A stretch of 64,000 nucleotides of DNA from Prolixibacteraceae bacterium (GTDB lineage Bacteria > Bacteroidota > Bacteroidia > Bacteroidales > Prolixibacteraceae): positions 1-64,000 of the forward strand of contig JANQHI010000056.1 of NCBI GenBank assembly GCA_028282705.1, written 5' to 3'. The notes under the pieces were generated by a model. It had not been told where the DNA came from. It saw nothing but the letters and a program-made list of their open reading frames with translations, and searched no databases. Shown piece by piece: positions 1 through 9,155 of this stretch. The position numbers were made by a program, and so were the translations under genes. Each line of letters starts with the position of its first letter. The first letter of the stretch is position 1.

Positions 1-607
1 TTGCTGCCAGTGCCCGTTTGTCAACTGTTTCTAATACCCCTCCATATCTTGATGGCCAGTGGTTCATAAAAATATGCAAGGTATCAGCATATTGCACCTC
101 TGCCATAAAATAAAGGATTTCCCTTGTTTTGAAAGCATGGTTTTCAGGGTCAATTACCTTCAGGTACTCATACTTCAAAGGTGTTATTTTATTTTCGCGA
201 TATAACAGCCCCACATCAATCCCCCTCCTGTCAGGTGACTCTTTGTGAATAATTTTATAGCCCAGCTTTTTCAACTGGGTGTGTGAAATAAGTTGTTCTA
301 ATACTTTTAGGTTTTCTATTTCACAAAGCCCTACGACTTCTGGAGCTTCCCAGCCACCCACAGCTATAATTACTTTGGCTACTTTGACCAGTTTTTCGTT
401 CAGCCTTTTATTTGTCCAATGCCTTTCCCCTTCAGGCAAGAATTCTTCATCATTTGTATCAGGATCATCCTCTGTATCAAATAAGTTTTCTGTATTATAA
501 AACATAACCCTGGCTATTCCACGTTCCTGGCCATATAATAAAGGGTTCAGAAGTATAATAAATAAGAAACTAAAGGTTAACCACCTTATGAGAAATGGTT
601 TATTCAT
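1..607 (-). CDS. Endonuclease/exonuclease/phosphatase family protein (C-terminus outside window)
   Basis: About 202 N-terminal residues are present; the gene runs off the left edge. After a hydrophobic N-terminal segment (a likely signal peptide or anchor) comes the sequence FYNTENLFDTEDDP, typical of the DNase I-like fold family that is common in Bacteroidota. Further on, EIENLKVLEQL carries the metal-binding Glu, RRGIDVGLLYR follows, and MNHWPSRYGG supplies the conserved His-Trp-Pro segment. The family hydrolyses phosphodiesters, but the substrate cannot be told from sequence. The start chosen is ATG at 607-605, inside ATGAATAA, where it overlaps the stop codon of the upstream lipoprotein gene by 8 nt. 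This implies translational coupling and co-transcription. Confidence 0.8.
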   Translation of the reverse strand, partial: MNKPFLIRWLTFSFLFIILLNPLLYGQERGIARVMFYNTENLFDTEDDPDTNDEEFLPEGERHWTNKRLNEKLVKVAKVIIAVGGWEAPEVVGLCEIENLKVLEQLISHTQLKKLGYKIIHKESPDRRGIDVGLLYRENKITPLKYEYLKVIDPENHAFKTREILYFMAEVQYADTLHIFMNHWPSRYGGVLETVDKRALAA

Positions 608-2051
608 TTTCTTCAATGCGTTCAAAAGCACCTAAGTCGGGACCATCATCCCCAATGCGCGACTGCTTACTAATGTCAAATGGGAATAAGTCAGAATAAA
701 CAATACTTCCTATATTTTGCGCAGGAGATAAAGAATCCAATTCATAATTGTATTTCAATGGATCAACAAAAAGTGGGTCATAGTCTTCCCCTTTCAACAC
801 ATTAATGTAATGGTCTTTATTTGTTGTTTTGAAGGTATCTGGCACCTGGATTATGCAATGGTCAAACAGGTAATTATAGGCATTATCTTCATTTCTACCC
901 AGCTCAATTTCATTATAGTTATCACCATATATAATGCAGTTCCCAAAAGTGGCTTTGTTTAGGTCGCCTGAATATTCAATTTTCTGCCCATCCTTCCCTT
1001 CAACAAATAGAACATTTGACAGGGCTAAAGAAGCAGTTGTACGAACTTGGTTGGAATATTTCCCCCAATAGTTGGCAATTGTTGTATGATAGAATTCATA
1101 GGTTCCACCTACCAACAAGGCAGTGGCATAATAACCACAATTAGCCACAAGGGTATTTGATGCAAAAATCTCAGATTTAAGTGCAAAAATTCCTGCATAT
1201 GACATATTCTCAATCCTGGTATTAGATAGGTTAGCTGAAGCATACCCCTCATGTTCCAATGTACCTACCTGAAGCCCAATATTGGCATTTTTAATTGTCA
1301 CATATTCAAATTTATTATCATGGCTGCCCGAAAAAAGCACCACTCCATTCCACTGGTCAGGTACATCATCATAACTAGCTTCTAGCCTGTCACCCTGAAA
1401 AATTATCGGGTTTTCAAATGTACCCAAAGCTTCAATTGTGCCTTTCACATACAATCCAGCCCTATCATGAAAAAACAACTTTGCTCCTGCTTCAATAGTC
1501 AATGTTTCTAAACTATCAACATAAGCCACATCATAAATCAGGTATGGTTTTTCATTGGTCCAGGTAGTTGTTTTTATAACCTCATTCCTTACCAAAAAGA
1601 AATCCTGCCCCCACGCAATTAAGTCAATATCCTGGATATTTGCATTAGTGGTGAAAATAATGGAGTCTTGCACTACCATTGGCAGGTTTTGTCCATTAGG
1701 GTCTACTGTAACTTCAACAAAAATGTACATGCTGTCACGTGGAAGTATCTCTACATCATAAGCTTCATTTCCTGCCATCCCATTAATGTTCAGCCTGAAA
1801 TTTGATATATCTCCACCTGCCAAACTAATTTTGGATATGAGTACTTTTTCATCATAAGGATTATAAACTTTGAGGCGCCTGGTTGTTGATCCTATGGTAG
1901 TAAAAATGGTATCAAATAAAACAGTATCAGCAGAAAATTCAAGTTGGGCATTAGGTGAGTTAATGTAACCCTCATCTTCACAAGAAGATATAGCAATGAT
2001 TATTGCCAAGACACCTAATATCTGAACTAAATATTTAATCAATTTGGCCAA
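600..2051 (-). CDS. Beta-helix (choice-of-anchor Q type) lipoprotein
   Basis: 483 residues. The N-terminus is a lipoprotein signal (hydrophobic stretch, then AISSC, lipidated Cys near residue 24). An Ig-like region follows (residues about 35-150), then a region rich in N, G and I turns with repeated 'NCxIYGDN', 'HCIIQVPD' and 'NTLVANCGYYATAL' strings, as in right-handed parallel beta-helix proteins. The C-terminus has the 'GPDLGAFE' signature found at the end of choice-of-anchor Q or PbH1 proteins. It is probably an outer-membrane or surface lipoprotein that binds or presents a ligand; no catalytic residues are evident. It overlaps the downstream nuclease-like gene by 8 nt, so the two form an operon. 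Confidence 0.72.
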   Translation of the reverse strand: MAKLIKYLVQILGVLAIIIAISSCEDEGYINSPNAQLEFSADTVLFDTIFTTIGSTTRRLKVYNPYDEKVLISKISLAGGDISNFRLNINGMAGNEAYDVEILPRDSMYIFVEVTVDPNGQNLPMVVQDSIIFTTNANIQDIDLIAWGQDFFLVRNEVIKTTTWTNEKPYLIYDVAYVDSLETLTIEAGAKLFFHDRAGLYVKGTIEALGTFENPIIFQGDRLEASYDDVPDQWNGVVLFSGSHDNKFEYVTIKNANIGLQVGTLEHEGYASANLSNTRIENMSYAGIFALKSEIFASNTLVANCGYYATALLVGGTYEFYHTTIANYWGKYSNQVRTTASLALSNVLFVEGKDGQKIEYSGDLNKATFGNCIIYGDNYNEIELGRNEDNAYNYLFDHCIIQVPDTFKTTNKDHYINVLKGEDYDPLFVDPLKYNYELDSLSPAQNIGSIVYSDLFPFDISKQSRIGDDGPDLGAFERIEENE

Positions 2052-2065
2052 ACTTTACTTTAAAA

Positions 2066-2075
2066 ACGCGCGCGT
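2066..2075. repeat. ACGCGCGCGT palindrome in 5' leader
   Basis: A 10-bp perfect palindrome of alternating CG lies 15 nt upstream of the ATG of the beta-helix lipoprotein gene, inside an otherwise AT-rich 89-nt gap. It could be a protein-binding site or a small hairpin at the ribosome-binding region. Seen directly; function unknown. Confidence 0.4.
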
Positions 2076-2140
2076 CTGTAACTTATTATTTACAATAATA
2101 ATAAATTGAATTTACATTTTTTAACAATTGTTTACAAATT

Positions 2141-3601
2141 TTAGCTCATTTGGGATTTTTTTTTTGGAAGCACCCGTAAACCTAACCACATGAGCCCTGC
2201 ATTTAGGATTAAAACTTCAAACCCAAACTTATATCCAAACAACAATTTTTCTGAATTTTCAGTTATCAGCCATGACAAAATTGGTGCCAAAAGAGCTATA
2301 AATGGAATATAAAAATCATTGACAACCCTATTTGTATACATGCCAAAAACAAACAGCCCAAGCAAAGGCCCATATGTGTAACCTGCTGCCTTAAATACTG
2401 CCATTACAACACTTTCATTATTCATTGCATGGAAAATGATAACAACAGCTGCCACTAAAATTGAAAATGAAATATGCACTATTTTTCGTGTAACAGTTTT
2501 ACAATTATGCCCTTCTTTTTTAAACCCAAGGAAATCAAAACAAAAAGATGTGGTTAATGCTGTGAGTGCGGAGTCTGCACTTGAGTAGGCAGCACTGATT
2601 ATCCCCAATAAAAATGCAATAGTGACACCAATACCAAGTTCATTTATTGCCAAATTTGGATAAAGGTTATCTGTATTTAAAGGGATTGGAATATGTTGGT
2701 TGTTTGCATACACATAAAGCAACACCCCAAGGCAAAGAAACAGGAAAACTGTGGCCACAAATAATGCACTGAAAACAAGCATGTTTTTTTGTGATTCTTT
2801 TTTTGTTTTGCATGTTAAGTTTTTTTGCATCATGTCCTGGTCTAACCCAACCATGGCTATGGTCATAAAAATACCTGCAAAAAATTGTTTAAAGAAATTA
2901 TTTCCTGCAGCCCAGTCCCAATTAAATATTTGGGCACTTGGATGGTTTATAATGGTGGTTGCCAGTTCAGAAGCATCCAAATCCAAAGCCCTGGAAATTG
3001 ATACAATTGTGAATATCACCGCTGATACCAGGAACAGGGTTTGAAGGGTATCTGTCCAAACAATGGTTTTAATGCCAGCCCTTTGGGTATATATCCAAAT
3101 CAATGCCATGCTAATAAACACTGTGAGAGAAAAAGGGATTCCCAGGGCATCAAAAAAAGCCACCTGAAGAACCAATGCTACCAGGTAAAACCTAAAAGCT
3201 GCACCAACCAGTTTTGACAGGATGAAAAAGAATGCCCCTGTTTTATATCCATAAACCCCAAACCTTTGCCCAAGGTATGTATAAATTGAAACCAGGTTGA
3301 GCCTGTAATACAAAGACAGCAATATGCTTGCTACCAACCAATATCCCACCAGGTTCCCAAGTACAAACTGAAAATAGGCAAAAGCTGAGTTACCTACTTC
3401 ACCTGGCACTGAAATAAAAGTAACCCCTGATAAAGAAGCCCCTATCATCCCAAAGGCAACTAAATACCATGGTGATTTCCTATTGGCAGTAAAAAAAGTA
3501 TGGGTATTGGCATTCCTTGATGTAAACCATGAGATAATGTATAACCCAATAAAATAGAGGATAATGACCAAAGAAATCTGGAATGGGCTCATATTATTCA
3601 A
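2141..3601 (-). CDS. Sodium:solute symporter (SSS family), likely amino-sugar transporter
   Basis: 486 residues, almost all in hydrophobic segments (about 13 predicted helices), with the SSS-family segment GASLSGVTFISVPGEVG near residue 55 and a GLDQDMMQKNLTCK loop near residue 250. The family couples solute import to Na+ across the inner membrane. The substrate is not readable from sequence. Its start overlaps the stop of the NamZ-type muramidase gene by 8 nt, and the divergent neighbour is a NagZ-type hexosaminidase. MurNAc, GlcNAc or a small muropeptide sugar is therefore the most economical guess. This is inference from context only. Confidence 0.8.
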   Translation of the reverse strand: MNNMSPFQISLVIILYFIGLYIISWFTSRNANTHTFFTANRKSPWYLVAFGMIGASLSGVTFISVPGEVGNSAFAYFQFVLGNLVGYWLVASILLSLYYRLNLVSIYTYLGQRFGVYGYKTGAFFFILSKLVGAAFRFYLVALVLQVAFFDALGIPFSLTVFISMALIWIYTQRAGIKTIVWTDTLQTLFLVSAVIFTIVSISRALDLDASELATTIINHPSAQIFNWDWAAGNNFFKQFFAGIFMTIAMVGLDQDMMQKNLTCKTKKESQKNMLVFSALFVATVFLFLCLGVLLYVYANNQHIPIPLNTDNLYPNLAINELGIGVTIAFLLGIISAAYSSADSALTALTTSFCFDFLGFKKEGHNCKTVTRKIVHISFSILVAAVVIIFHAMNNESVVMAVFKAAGYTYGPLLGLFVFGMYTNRVVNDFYIPFIALLAPILSWLITENSEKLLFGYKFGFEVLILNAGLMWLGLRVLPKKKSQMS

Positions 3602-4769
3602 AATCAGGATAAATTAAATATTTCTTTCTTAGTTTCTTATATGCACCCAATTCATGCTGCCAGCCTTCTTTCAATTCTTTACAGGCCTTTCCTTCCCTAA
3701 CCATTTTTAACATACTATCATCTCCTACCAGCAGGTTAAACCAATTCTCCCTATCAAGGAAATCTTTTTCATCATGGAATTTATGGTAAAATTCTAAGAA
3801 GTATTCAAATAAGCAATCTGGCACATCATTCCCATCCCTCAAGTCCTGCCCATAACAAATCTTGCACTCCTGGGTTGGGTTCACTACCACTCCTGGAATA
3901 TCAGTTGGGGTAAATGAAAATTTCCCAAATGATTTATCAGGATAACCTATAACCTGAAAAGGGAATTGTGTCCCCCTGCCAATACTCACTGTTGTTGCTT
4001 CAAAAAAACATAAAAATGGGTATAATTTAGTAGATCTTAAATTAGGTAAATTAGGTGAAGGTTTGATAGGTAGTACATATTGGGTATTGTGGTTGTAGCC
4101 TTCCACAGGAATAACTGTAAGGTTGCATTTTCCAGGGGCATTATGCCAATATTCTTCATTGATCATGTTAGCCATTTCTCCCAATGTGCAACCATGCACT
4201 ACAGGCACAGGCACAATCCCTACAAATGACTTAAACCTATCCTTTAGGATAGGACCTGCAACATACTCACCATTAGGGTTTGGGCGGTCAAGTACAATAA
4301 GTGGGATATTATTTTCGGCACAAGCTTCTATTACATAATACAAGGTTGAAAGGTATGTATAAAACCTGCACCCCACATCCTGGATATCAAACACCATTAC
4401 ATCAATGTTTTGCAACTGGCTATTAGTAGGTTTTTTATTCTTACCATAAATAGATACCAAAGGGATACCTGTTTTTGCATCAACCCCATCCTGTATTTCC
4501 TCACCTGGAGCTGCTTCCCCCCTGAAACCATGCTCTGGTGCAAATATTTGTGAAACTCTGACCCCCTTCCCCAGCAAGAAATCTACAATATGGCTGTTAA
4601 ATGCAACTGATGTTTGGTTAACAACTACCCCTACATTTTTATTTTCTATTAAATGGATGTATTCCTCAAACCTTTCTGCCCCCATTGTAATTTTCCCCTC
4701 AGAAGCAGATGAGCAACCAATAGTATAAAAACAAAACAGCAGGTTAATTTGTAGAATAATTAGTTTCAT
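3594..4769 (-). CDS. namZ: NamZ-type exo-beta-N-acetylmuramidase (DUF1343) lipoprotein
   Basis: 391 residues from the chosen start. DUF1343 family hallmarks are present: an opening NKNVGVVVNQTSV, the segment FAPEHGFRGEAAPGEE, the DVMVFDIQDVGCRFYTYLST motif, IVLDRPNPNGEYVAGP, and KPSPNLPN near the middle. The family is known to release terminal MurNAc from peptidoglycan fragments (NamZ of Bacillus and Tannerella). I choose ATG at 4769 over an in-frame ATG at 4790 because it places a clean lipoprotein signal, with the lipobox TIGC (Cys19), at the N-terminus. The protein therefore sits in the periplasm or outer membrane. It is co-directional with, and overlaps, the SSS symporter gene, and faces the NagZ fusion across a 72-nt divergent promoter region. 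Confidence 0.88.
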   Translation of the reverse strand: MKLIILQINLLFCFYTIGCSSASEGKITMGAERFEEYIHLIENKNVGVVVNQTSVAFNSHIVDFLLGKGVRVSQIFAPEHGFRGEAAPGEEIQDGVDAKTGIPLVSIYGKNKKPTNSQLQNIDVMVFDIQDVGCRFYTYLSTLYYVIEACAENNIPLIVLDRPNPNGEYVAGPILKDRFKSFVGIVPVPVVHGCTLGEMANMINEEYWHNAPGKCNLTVIPVEGYNHNTQYVLPIKPSPNLPNLRSTKLYPFLCFFEATTVSIGRGTQFPFQVIGYPDKSFGKFSFTPTDIPGVVVNPTQECKICYGQDLRDGNDVPDCLFEYFLEFYHKFHDEKDFLDRENWFNLLVGDDSMLKMVREGKACKELKEGWQHELGAYKKLRKKYLIYPDFE

Positions 4770-4841
4770 CTGGTGTAAGCTTTGTGCCACGAATATACTA
4801 TTTTATCAGTGTAGTTATTATTTTTACCAGAAATTTGCATA

Positions 4842-7784
4842 ATGAGGAAAATCCATATATACATCCTGTTTTTATTTTTTGCTTGTACAATAAATCCTGA
4901 AAAAACAATTGCTAAAGACCCTCCATTCATGCAATTGGAAGAAAACAGTTGGGGAGACAGCATTCTTTCATCCATGGATTTAGATGAAAAGATTGCCCAA
5001 TTGATGATGGTAACTGCCTACCCAAAACAAGGGAAAGCCCATAAAAAACAGCTTATTAACCTTGTAAAAACTTACAAGCCTGGAGGCATCCTCGTAATGC
5101 AAGGAGAAGCCATTGAAACAGCCAAATTTATTAATGAATTACAGGCTGCATCTGAAGTTCCTCTATTGGTTGCCATTGATGGGGAAACAGGCCTTGGTTT
5201 CAGGCTAGACAGTACCATTAATTACCCCAATGCCCAGGCCTTGGGAGCCATACAAAATAACAAACTCCTTTACCAAATGGGAAGAGATATGGCACAGCAA
5301 TTTAAAGCCATGGGCATCCAAATGAACTTTGCCCCAGTGTGTGATATCAATACCAACCCTAAAAATCCTGTGATAAATTTTCGTTCATTTGGGGAAGATA
5401 AATACAATGTCACACGCAAAACCCTCAATATTGCTATGGGGTTGCAAGATGAAGGTGTTATCCCTGTAATCAAGCATTACCCTGGGCATGGTGATACCAG
5501 CACTGATTCACATTATGCTTTACCTGTATTGAACCACCCTAAAGAGAGGATCAAAAATATGGAAATGTACCCTTTCCAGTCATTAATTGACAGTGGGGTT
5601 ACAGGGGTAATGACTGCCCACCTACATGTAAAAGCCTTTGATTCAACACCCACCCCATCCTCACTATCTGCCTCAATAATAAAGAACTACCTGGCTGACA
5701 GCCTTGGGTTTAAAGGGCTTATTATTACAGATGCTATGAATATGAAAGGTGTTGCCAAACCAGGTGCTGAACTGGAAGCCCTGATAGCAGGCAATGACAT
5801 GGTTGAATTTGTCCTGAACCTTAAAAATGCTATATCTTCAGTGAAAGAAGGGGTTAAAAATAAGCAACTCTCAGAAGATGAAATCAATAAGAAATGCAAG
5901 AAAATACTGGCATTAAAAAAATGGTGCAAACTGGATAATTATGCACCCAGAGATACCATTGGGCTTAATAATAAACTAAATACCCCAGCCTATCAGGTAA
6001 CATTGAGGAAACTGGTATCACAATCTTTAACCATTTTATCAGACAGTATCCTCCCCATTGAAAATTTTGACACCCTTAAAATTGCCACTGTAAGCATTGG
6101 TGAAGCAAGCCTGACACATTTCCAGGAAATGGTTTCCAATTATGTTCAAGCAGACCATTACCATCTTCCTAAAAATGCTTCAAATGAGGAACTTACTAAT
6201 TTATTGAATAAACTGAAGCCTTATAACCTGGTTATTGGCGGCATCTATGGCATAAAAGTATACCCACCCAATAAATATGGGGTTTCAAATACCCAAGCCA
6301 AAGCTGTTGCCCAGGTAGCATTACAAAAAAAAGCTGTATTTGTTTTGTTTGGAAATGTTTATTCCTTAAAACACTTCAAAGGAATTGAAAAAGCCCAGGG
6401 GCTGGTACTTGCCTACCAGGATAGTAAGCTTGCCCAAAAACTTTCAGCCCAGCTGTTGTTTGGGGCTATTGAAACTGAAGGCAAATTGCCTGTCCATGTA
6501 AATACCCACTTCCCCCTTAATTTTGGCTTTCCTTTAAAAAAAAACAGCATTTTGAGATATGGTATCCCAGAAGAGGTTGGGATAAACTCCAGGTTCCTGA
6601 CTGAAAAGGTTGATTCAATTGCCCTTTTGGGGGTTGATTCAGCTGCATACCCAGGATGCCAGGTGCTTATAGCAAAAGATGGAAACATTATTTTCCATAA
6701 ATGCTATGGGTATCATACCTACCTGAATGAAAAAAAAGTTGAGCCTAAAAATATATATGATTGGGCTTCAATTACCAAAATTACGGGACCATTACCAGCA
6801 CTTATGAAATTGGTTGATGAGAATAAATTTCAACTTGATGTCCCCCTAAGCAACTACTGGCCAGGTTTAAAAAATTCCAACAAAAAATATATAAAAGTTC
6901 GTGATGTACTTGCCCATCAGGGAAAGCTCCAAGCCTGGATACCTTATTGGCACTCTACATTACGCAATAGTGGGAAACTCAGGTCAAGGGTATTTAAAAA
7001 CCATCCAACTGAAAAATACAATTTGAGGGTTTCTTCAAACTTATATATGAATAAAAGATTTACCAGGAATATTTTTGAAGAAATCAAATCTTCCCCTCTC
7101 CTGAAAAGGAAAAAATATGAATATTCTGGGCTGGCTTTTTACCTATTCCCTTCCATTATTAAAAACCTGGCAGGAGAAAATTATGAAACTTACCTAAATT
7201 CACATTTTTTTGCTCCATTAGGAGCCCATTCTGTAATGTATAATCCATACCAGAAATACCCCCTTAGCCAGATTGTCCCAACAGAAGAAGATGATTTTTT
7301 TAGGAAAGAGTTACTACAAGGTTATGTCCATGATGAAGGGGCAGCCATGATGGGTGGAGTTTCAGGTAATGCAGGGCTGTTTGGCACAATAACTGACTTA
7401 GCCAAGATTATGCAAATGTACCTCCAAGGAGGCTATTATGGTGGAAAAAGGTACCTTTCAGAAAAAACAATCAATGAATTTACCAGGCTGCAATTCCCGG
7501 AAAATAAAAACAGGCGTGGATTGGGTTTTGACAAACCTTATATTGATAACCATAAAAATGAGCTTGAAGATTCTTACCCTGCCACTGATGCCAGTGTAAA
7601 AAGTTTTGGGCATAGTGGTTACACTGGTACTTTTACCTGGGCCGACCCTGAAAATAACCTTCTTTTCATATTTTTTTCAAACAGGGTATACCCAACAAGG
7701 GAAAATTCAAAAATATATGGATTGAATATTCGCACTGCAATGCACCAATCCATTTATGATTCAATAAAAAGAGGGGTTAAGTAA
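4842..7784 (+). CDS. GH3 beta-N-acetylhexosaminidase (NagZ) fused to a beta-lactamase-fold serine hydrolase
   Basis: 980 residues. Residues about 35-360 are a GH3 NagZ domain: the signature KHYPGHGDTSTDSH at 211-224 contains the His-Asp acid/base dyad used by NagZ enzymes, and IITDAMNM places the nucleophile at Asp297. A small alpha/beta region follows to about residue 560. Residues about 580-975 form a class C beta-lactamase/DD-peptidase-like domain with the SxxK motif SITK (Ser643, Lys646), a Tyr motif in KYEYSGLAF, and HSGYTGT in the place of the KTG box. The N-terminus has a signal peptide, possibly a weak lipobox (FFAC). The first domain should release GlcNAc from muropeptides, and the second may trim peptides or esters. 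This fusion is known in Bacteroidota. It is transcribed divergently from the NamZ and symporter genes. Confidence 0.9.
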   Translation: MRKIHIYILFLFFACTINPEKTIAKDPPFMQLEENSWGDSILSSMDLDEKIAQLMMVTAYPKQGKAHKKQLINLVKTYKPGGILVMQGEAIETAKFINELQAASEVPLLVAIDGETGLGFRLDSTINYPNAQALGAIQNNKLLYQMGRDMAQQFKAMGIQMNFAPVCDINTNPKNPVINFRSFGEDKYNVTRKTLNIAMGLQDEGVIPVIKHYPGHGDTSTDSHYALPVLNHPKERIKNMEMYPFQSLIDSGVTGVMTAHLHVKAFDSTPTPSSLSASIIKNYLADSLGFKGLIITDAMNMKGVAKPGAELEALIAGNDMVEFVLNLKNAISSVKEGVKNKQLSEDEINKKCKKILALKKWCKLDNYAPRDTIGLNNKLNTPAYQVTLRKLVSQSLTILSDSILPIENFDTLKIATVSIGEASLTHFQEMVSNYVQADHYHLPKNASNEELTNLLNKLKPYNLVIGGIYGIKVYPPNKYGVSNTQAKAVAQVALQKKAVFVLFGNVYSLKHFKGIEKAQGLVLAYQDSKLAQKLSAQLLFGAIETEGKLPVHVNTHFPLNFGFPLKKNSILRYGIPEEVGINSRFLTEKVDSIALLGVDSAAYPGCQVLIAKDGNIIFHKCYGYHTYLNEKKVEPKNIYDWASITKITGPLPALMKLVDENKFQLDVPLSNYWPGLKNSNKKYIKVRDVLAHQGKLQAWIPYWHSTLRNSGKLRSRVFKNHPTEKYNLRVSSNLYMNKRFTRNIFEEIKSSPLLKRKKYEYSGLAFYLFPSIIKNLAGENYETYLNSHFFAPLGAHSVMYNPYQKYPLSQIVPTEEDDFFRKELLQGYVHDEGAAMMGGVSGNAGLFGTITDLAKIMQMYLQGGYYGGKRYLSEKTINEFTRLQFPENKNRRGLGFDKPYIDNHKNELEDSYPATDASVKSFGHSGYTGTFTWADPENNLLFIFFSNRVYPTRENSKIYGLNIRTAMHQSIYDSIKRGVK

Positions 7785-8023
7785 ATCTTAAAAAATGTTA
7801 AAGAAATATTCTTATTTTAGGATAAAGTAATTTTTGCAAACCCGCAGAATAACCTTAATACCATCAATTTCGTAACATCAATTGTTATTAATTCTGCGAA
7901 GGCCAGCTATGTTTTACTTGCAAATTTTTTATAACATAACAGTAATCACGGTGTTATTTAATTATTAATTCTATTTTTATAGAATGAAATTTTAAATCTT
8001 AACAAAATAAACTTTACAATGTC
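7785..8023. other. 239-nt intergenic region with three inverted repeats
   Basis: No gene is present. The region holds an 8-bp perfect inverted repeat, CGCAGAAT (7843-7850) with ATTCTGCG (7891-7898). It also holds a 6-bp pair ATAACA (7931-7936) with TGTTAT (7952-7957), and a 7-bp perfect stem ATTCTAT/ATAGAAT around a TTTT loop (7968-7985). A near-match to a -7 box (TAATTTTTG, one T too many) lies just upstream of the first arm. If transcription starts there, the small HTH gene has a structured leader of about 180 nt. No known riboswitch consensus was recognised. Confidence 0.45.
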
Positions 8024-8278
8024 ATGGAGAGAAAAATAACCTTTAATGAGCTGCGTAAAATCAAAGACAGCTTACCTGACGGTTCCATCAGGAAAATAGC
8101 GCAAGAGTTTAATGTGTCAGAGGAAACCGTCAGGAATTATTTTGGGGGCGCTAATTATGAAAAAGGTTCAGCAGTGGGGATACACATGGAGCCGGGTCCA
8201 AATGGAGGTATAGTCCTTCTTGACGATACAACAATTTTAAGTAGAGCAGAAGAAATTTTAGCACAAGAAGCAGTTTAG
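8024..8278 (+). CDS. Small helix-turn-helix DNA-binding protein
   Basis: 84 residues. Residues about 18-45 (GSIRKIAQEFNVSEETVRNYFGG) form a compact HTH with the recognition helix around SEETVRNYF. The C-terminal half contains an acidic strand (GGIVLLDDTTIL) and a short helix, probably for dimerisation. Similar short proteins recur across Bacteroidota without an assigned target. ATG at 8024 is the only reasonable start. The gene stands alone: a structured intergenic region precedes it and an intrinsic terminator follows 23 nt after the stop. A transcription factor or nucleoid-associated role is likely; the regulon is unknown. Confidence 0.7.
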   Translation: MERKITFNELRKIKDSLPDGSIRKIAQEFNVSEETVRNYFGGANYEKGSAVGIHMEPGPNGGIVLLDDTTILSRAEEILAQEAV

Positions 8279-8301
8279 CATAAAATATTTATTCAGATAA
8301 G

Positions 8302-8340
8302 ATAACTGTTCCAGTTTTTGGGGCAGTTATTTTATTTTAC
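8302..8340 (+). terminator. Intrinsic terminator after the HTH gene
   Basis: An 11-bp stem, ATAACTGTTCC (8302-8312) with GGGGCAGTTAT (8320-8330) including two G-U pairs, encloses a 7-nt loop and is followed by TTTATTTTA. It separates the HTH gene from the DUF1080 gene. Confidence 0.8.
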
Positions 8341-8357
8341 ACATAAACCAACTAATA

Positions 8358-9155
8358 ATGAGAAAGTTTACTATCACTTTTACAGCTTTTATAACACTAT
8401 TGTTTTTTTCATCCTGTTCATCCTGGCAGCCATTGTTCAATAAAAAGGACCTTACCAATTGGGACAAATTTATTGGGTCTCCTTTAAAAGGGCATGAAGA
8501 GCTCCATAAAAATGCATCAGTTGATAAGGTGTTTTCAGTTGTTGAAGAACTTGGTGAAAAACTGATCCACATTTCTGGAGAAGTTAATGGCTCATTGGCA
8601 ACAAAGGAAGCATTTGAAAATTACCACCTTCAATTGGTATTTAAGTGGGGAGAAAAGGTGTACACCAGGCGCAATAGTGGGTTATTATACCACAGTTTTG
8701 GAGAATTTGGGGAAGCCTTTGGAACCTGGATGGCCAATGTTGAATGCCAGCTAATGCATGATAACCTTGGGGATACCTACTTGATGCTAAATACGCGCTG
8801 CGAAACTGAAGTTGTGAAAGATGATGAAAAAAATGCTTTTGTATTCTCCCCAGGCCAGCCCAAAATAACCTTTGGCAAAGAAGATAATGGAAGGTCAATA
8901 AAAAAAGGTACAGATAATGAAAACCCTCTTGGAGAATGGAATACTGTTGACCTATATTGTTATAATGGAGTTGCTGTACATGCCATTAATGGGCAAACTG
9001 TTATGGTGAACAATAACTGTAGTATTTATACTGATTCAGGTATTGAACCACTAACTTCAGGTAAAATCCAAATCCAATCAGAAGGTGGTGAGTTATTTGT
9101 AAAAAGCATAAGGATCAAGCCAATTAAAAGGATACCAAACAAAGTTTTAAAATAG
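8358..9155 (+). CDS. DUF1080 (3-keto-disaccharide hydrolase-like) lipoprotein
   Basis: 265 residues. It opens with a lipoprotein signal ending FFSSC (Cys near residue 21), then the DUF1080 opening WQPLFNKKDLTNWDKFIG. Further family features are FENYHLQLVFKWGE, NSGLLYHSFGE (a DUF1080 sugar-site segment), GEWNTVDLYCYNG and the terminal GGELFVKSIRIKPI. The fold is a concanavalin-like jelly roll. Members hydrolyse or bind 3-keto-glycosides or other sugars and are abundant in polysaccharide degraders. No sugar genes flank it, so the substrate is open. The stop is TAG; the same frame stays open for another 32 codons after it (see findings). Confidence 0.82.
   Translation: MRKFTITFTAFITLLFFSSCSSWQPLFNKKDLTNWDKFIGSPLKGHEELHKNASVDKVFSVVEELGEKLIHISGEVNGSLATKEAFENYHLQLVFKWGEKVYTRRNSGLLYHSFGEFGEAFGTWMANVECQLMHDNLGDTYLMLNTRCETEVVKDDEKNAFVFSPGQPKITFGKEDNGRSIKKGTDNENPLGEWNTVDLYCYNGVAVHAINGQTVMVNNNCSIYTDSGIEPLTSGKIQIQSEGGELFVKSIRIKPIKRIPNKVLK

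Noticed and set aside
8327-8572. Antisense reading frame over the start of the DUF1080 gene
   Set aside because: Shadow frame of a clearly coding gene on the other strand.
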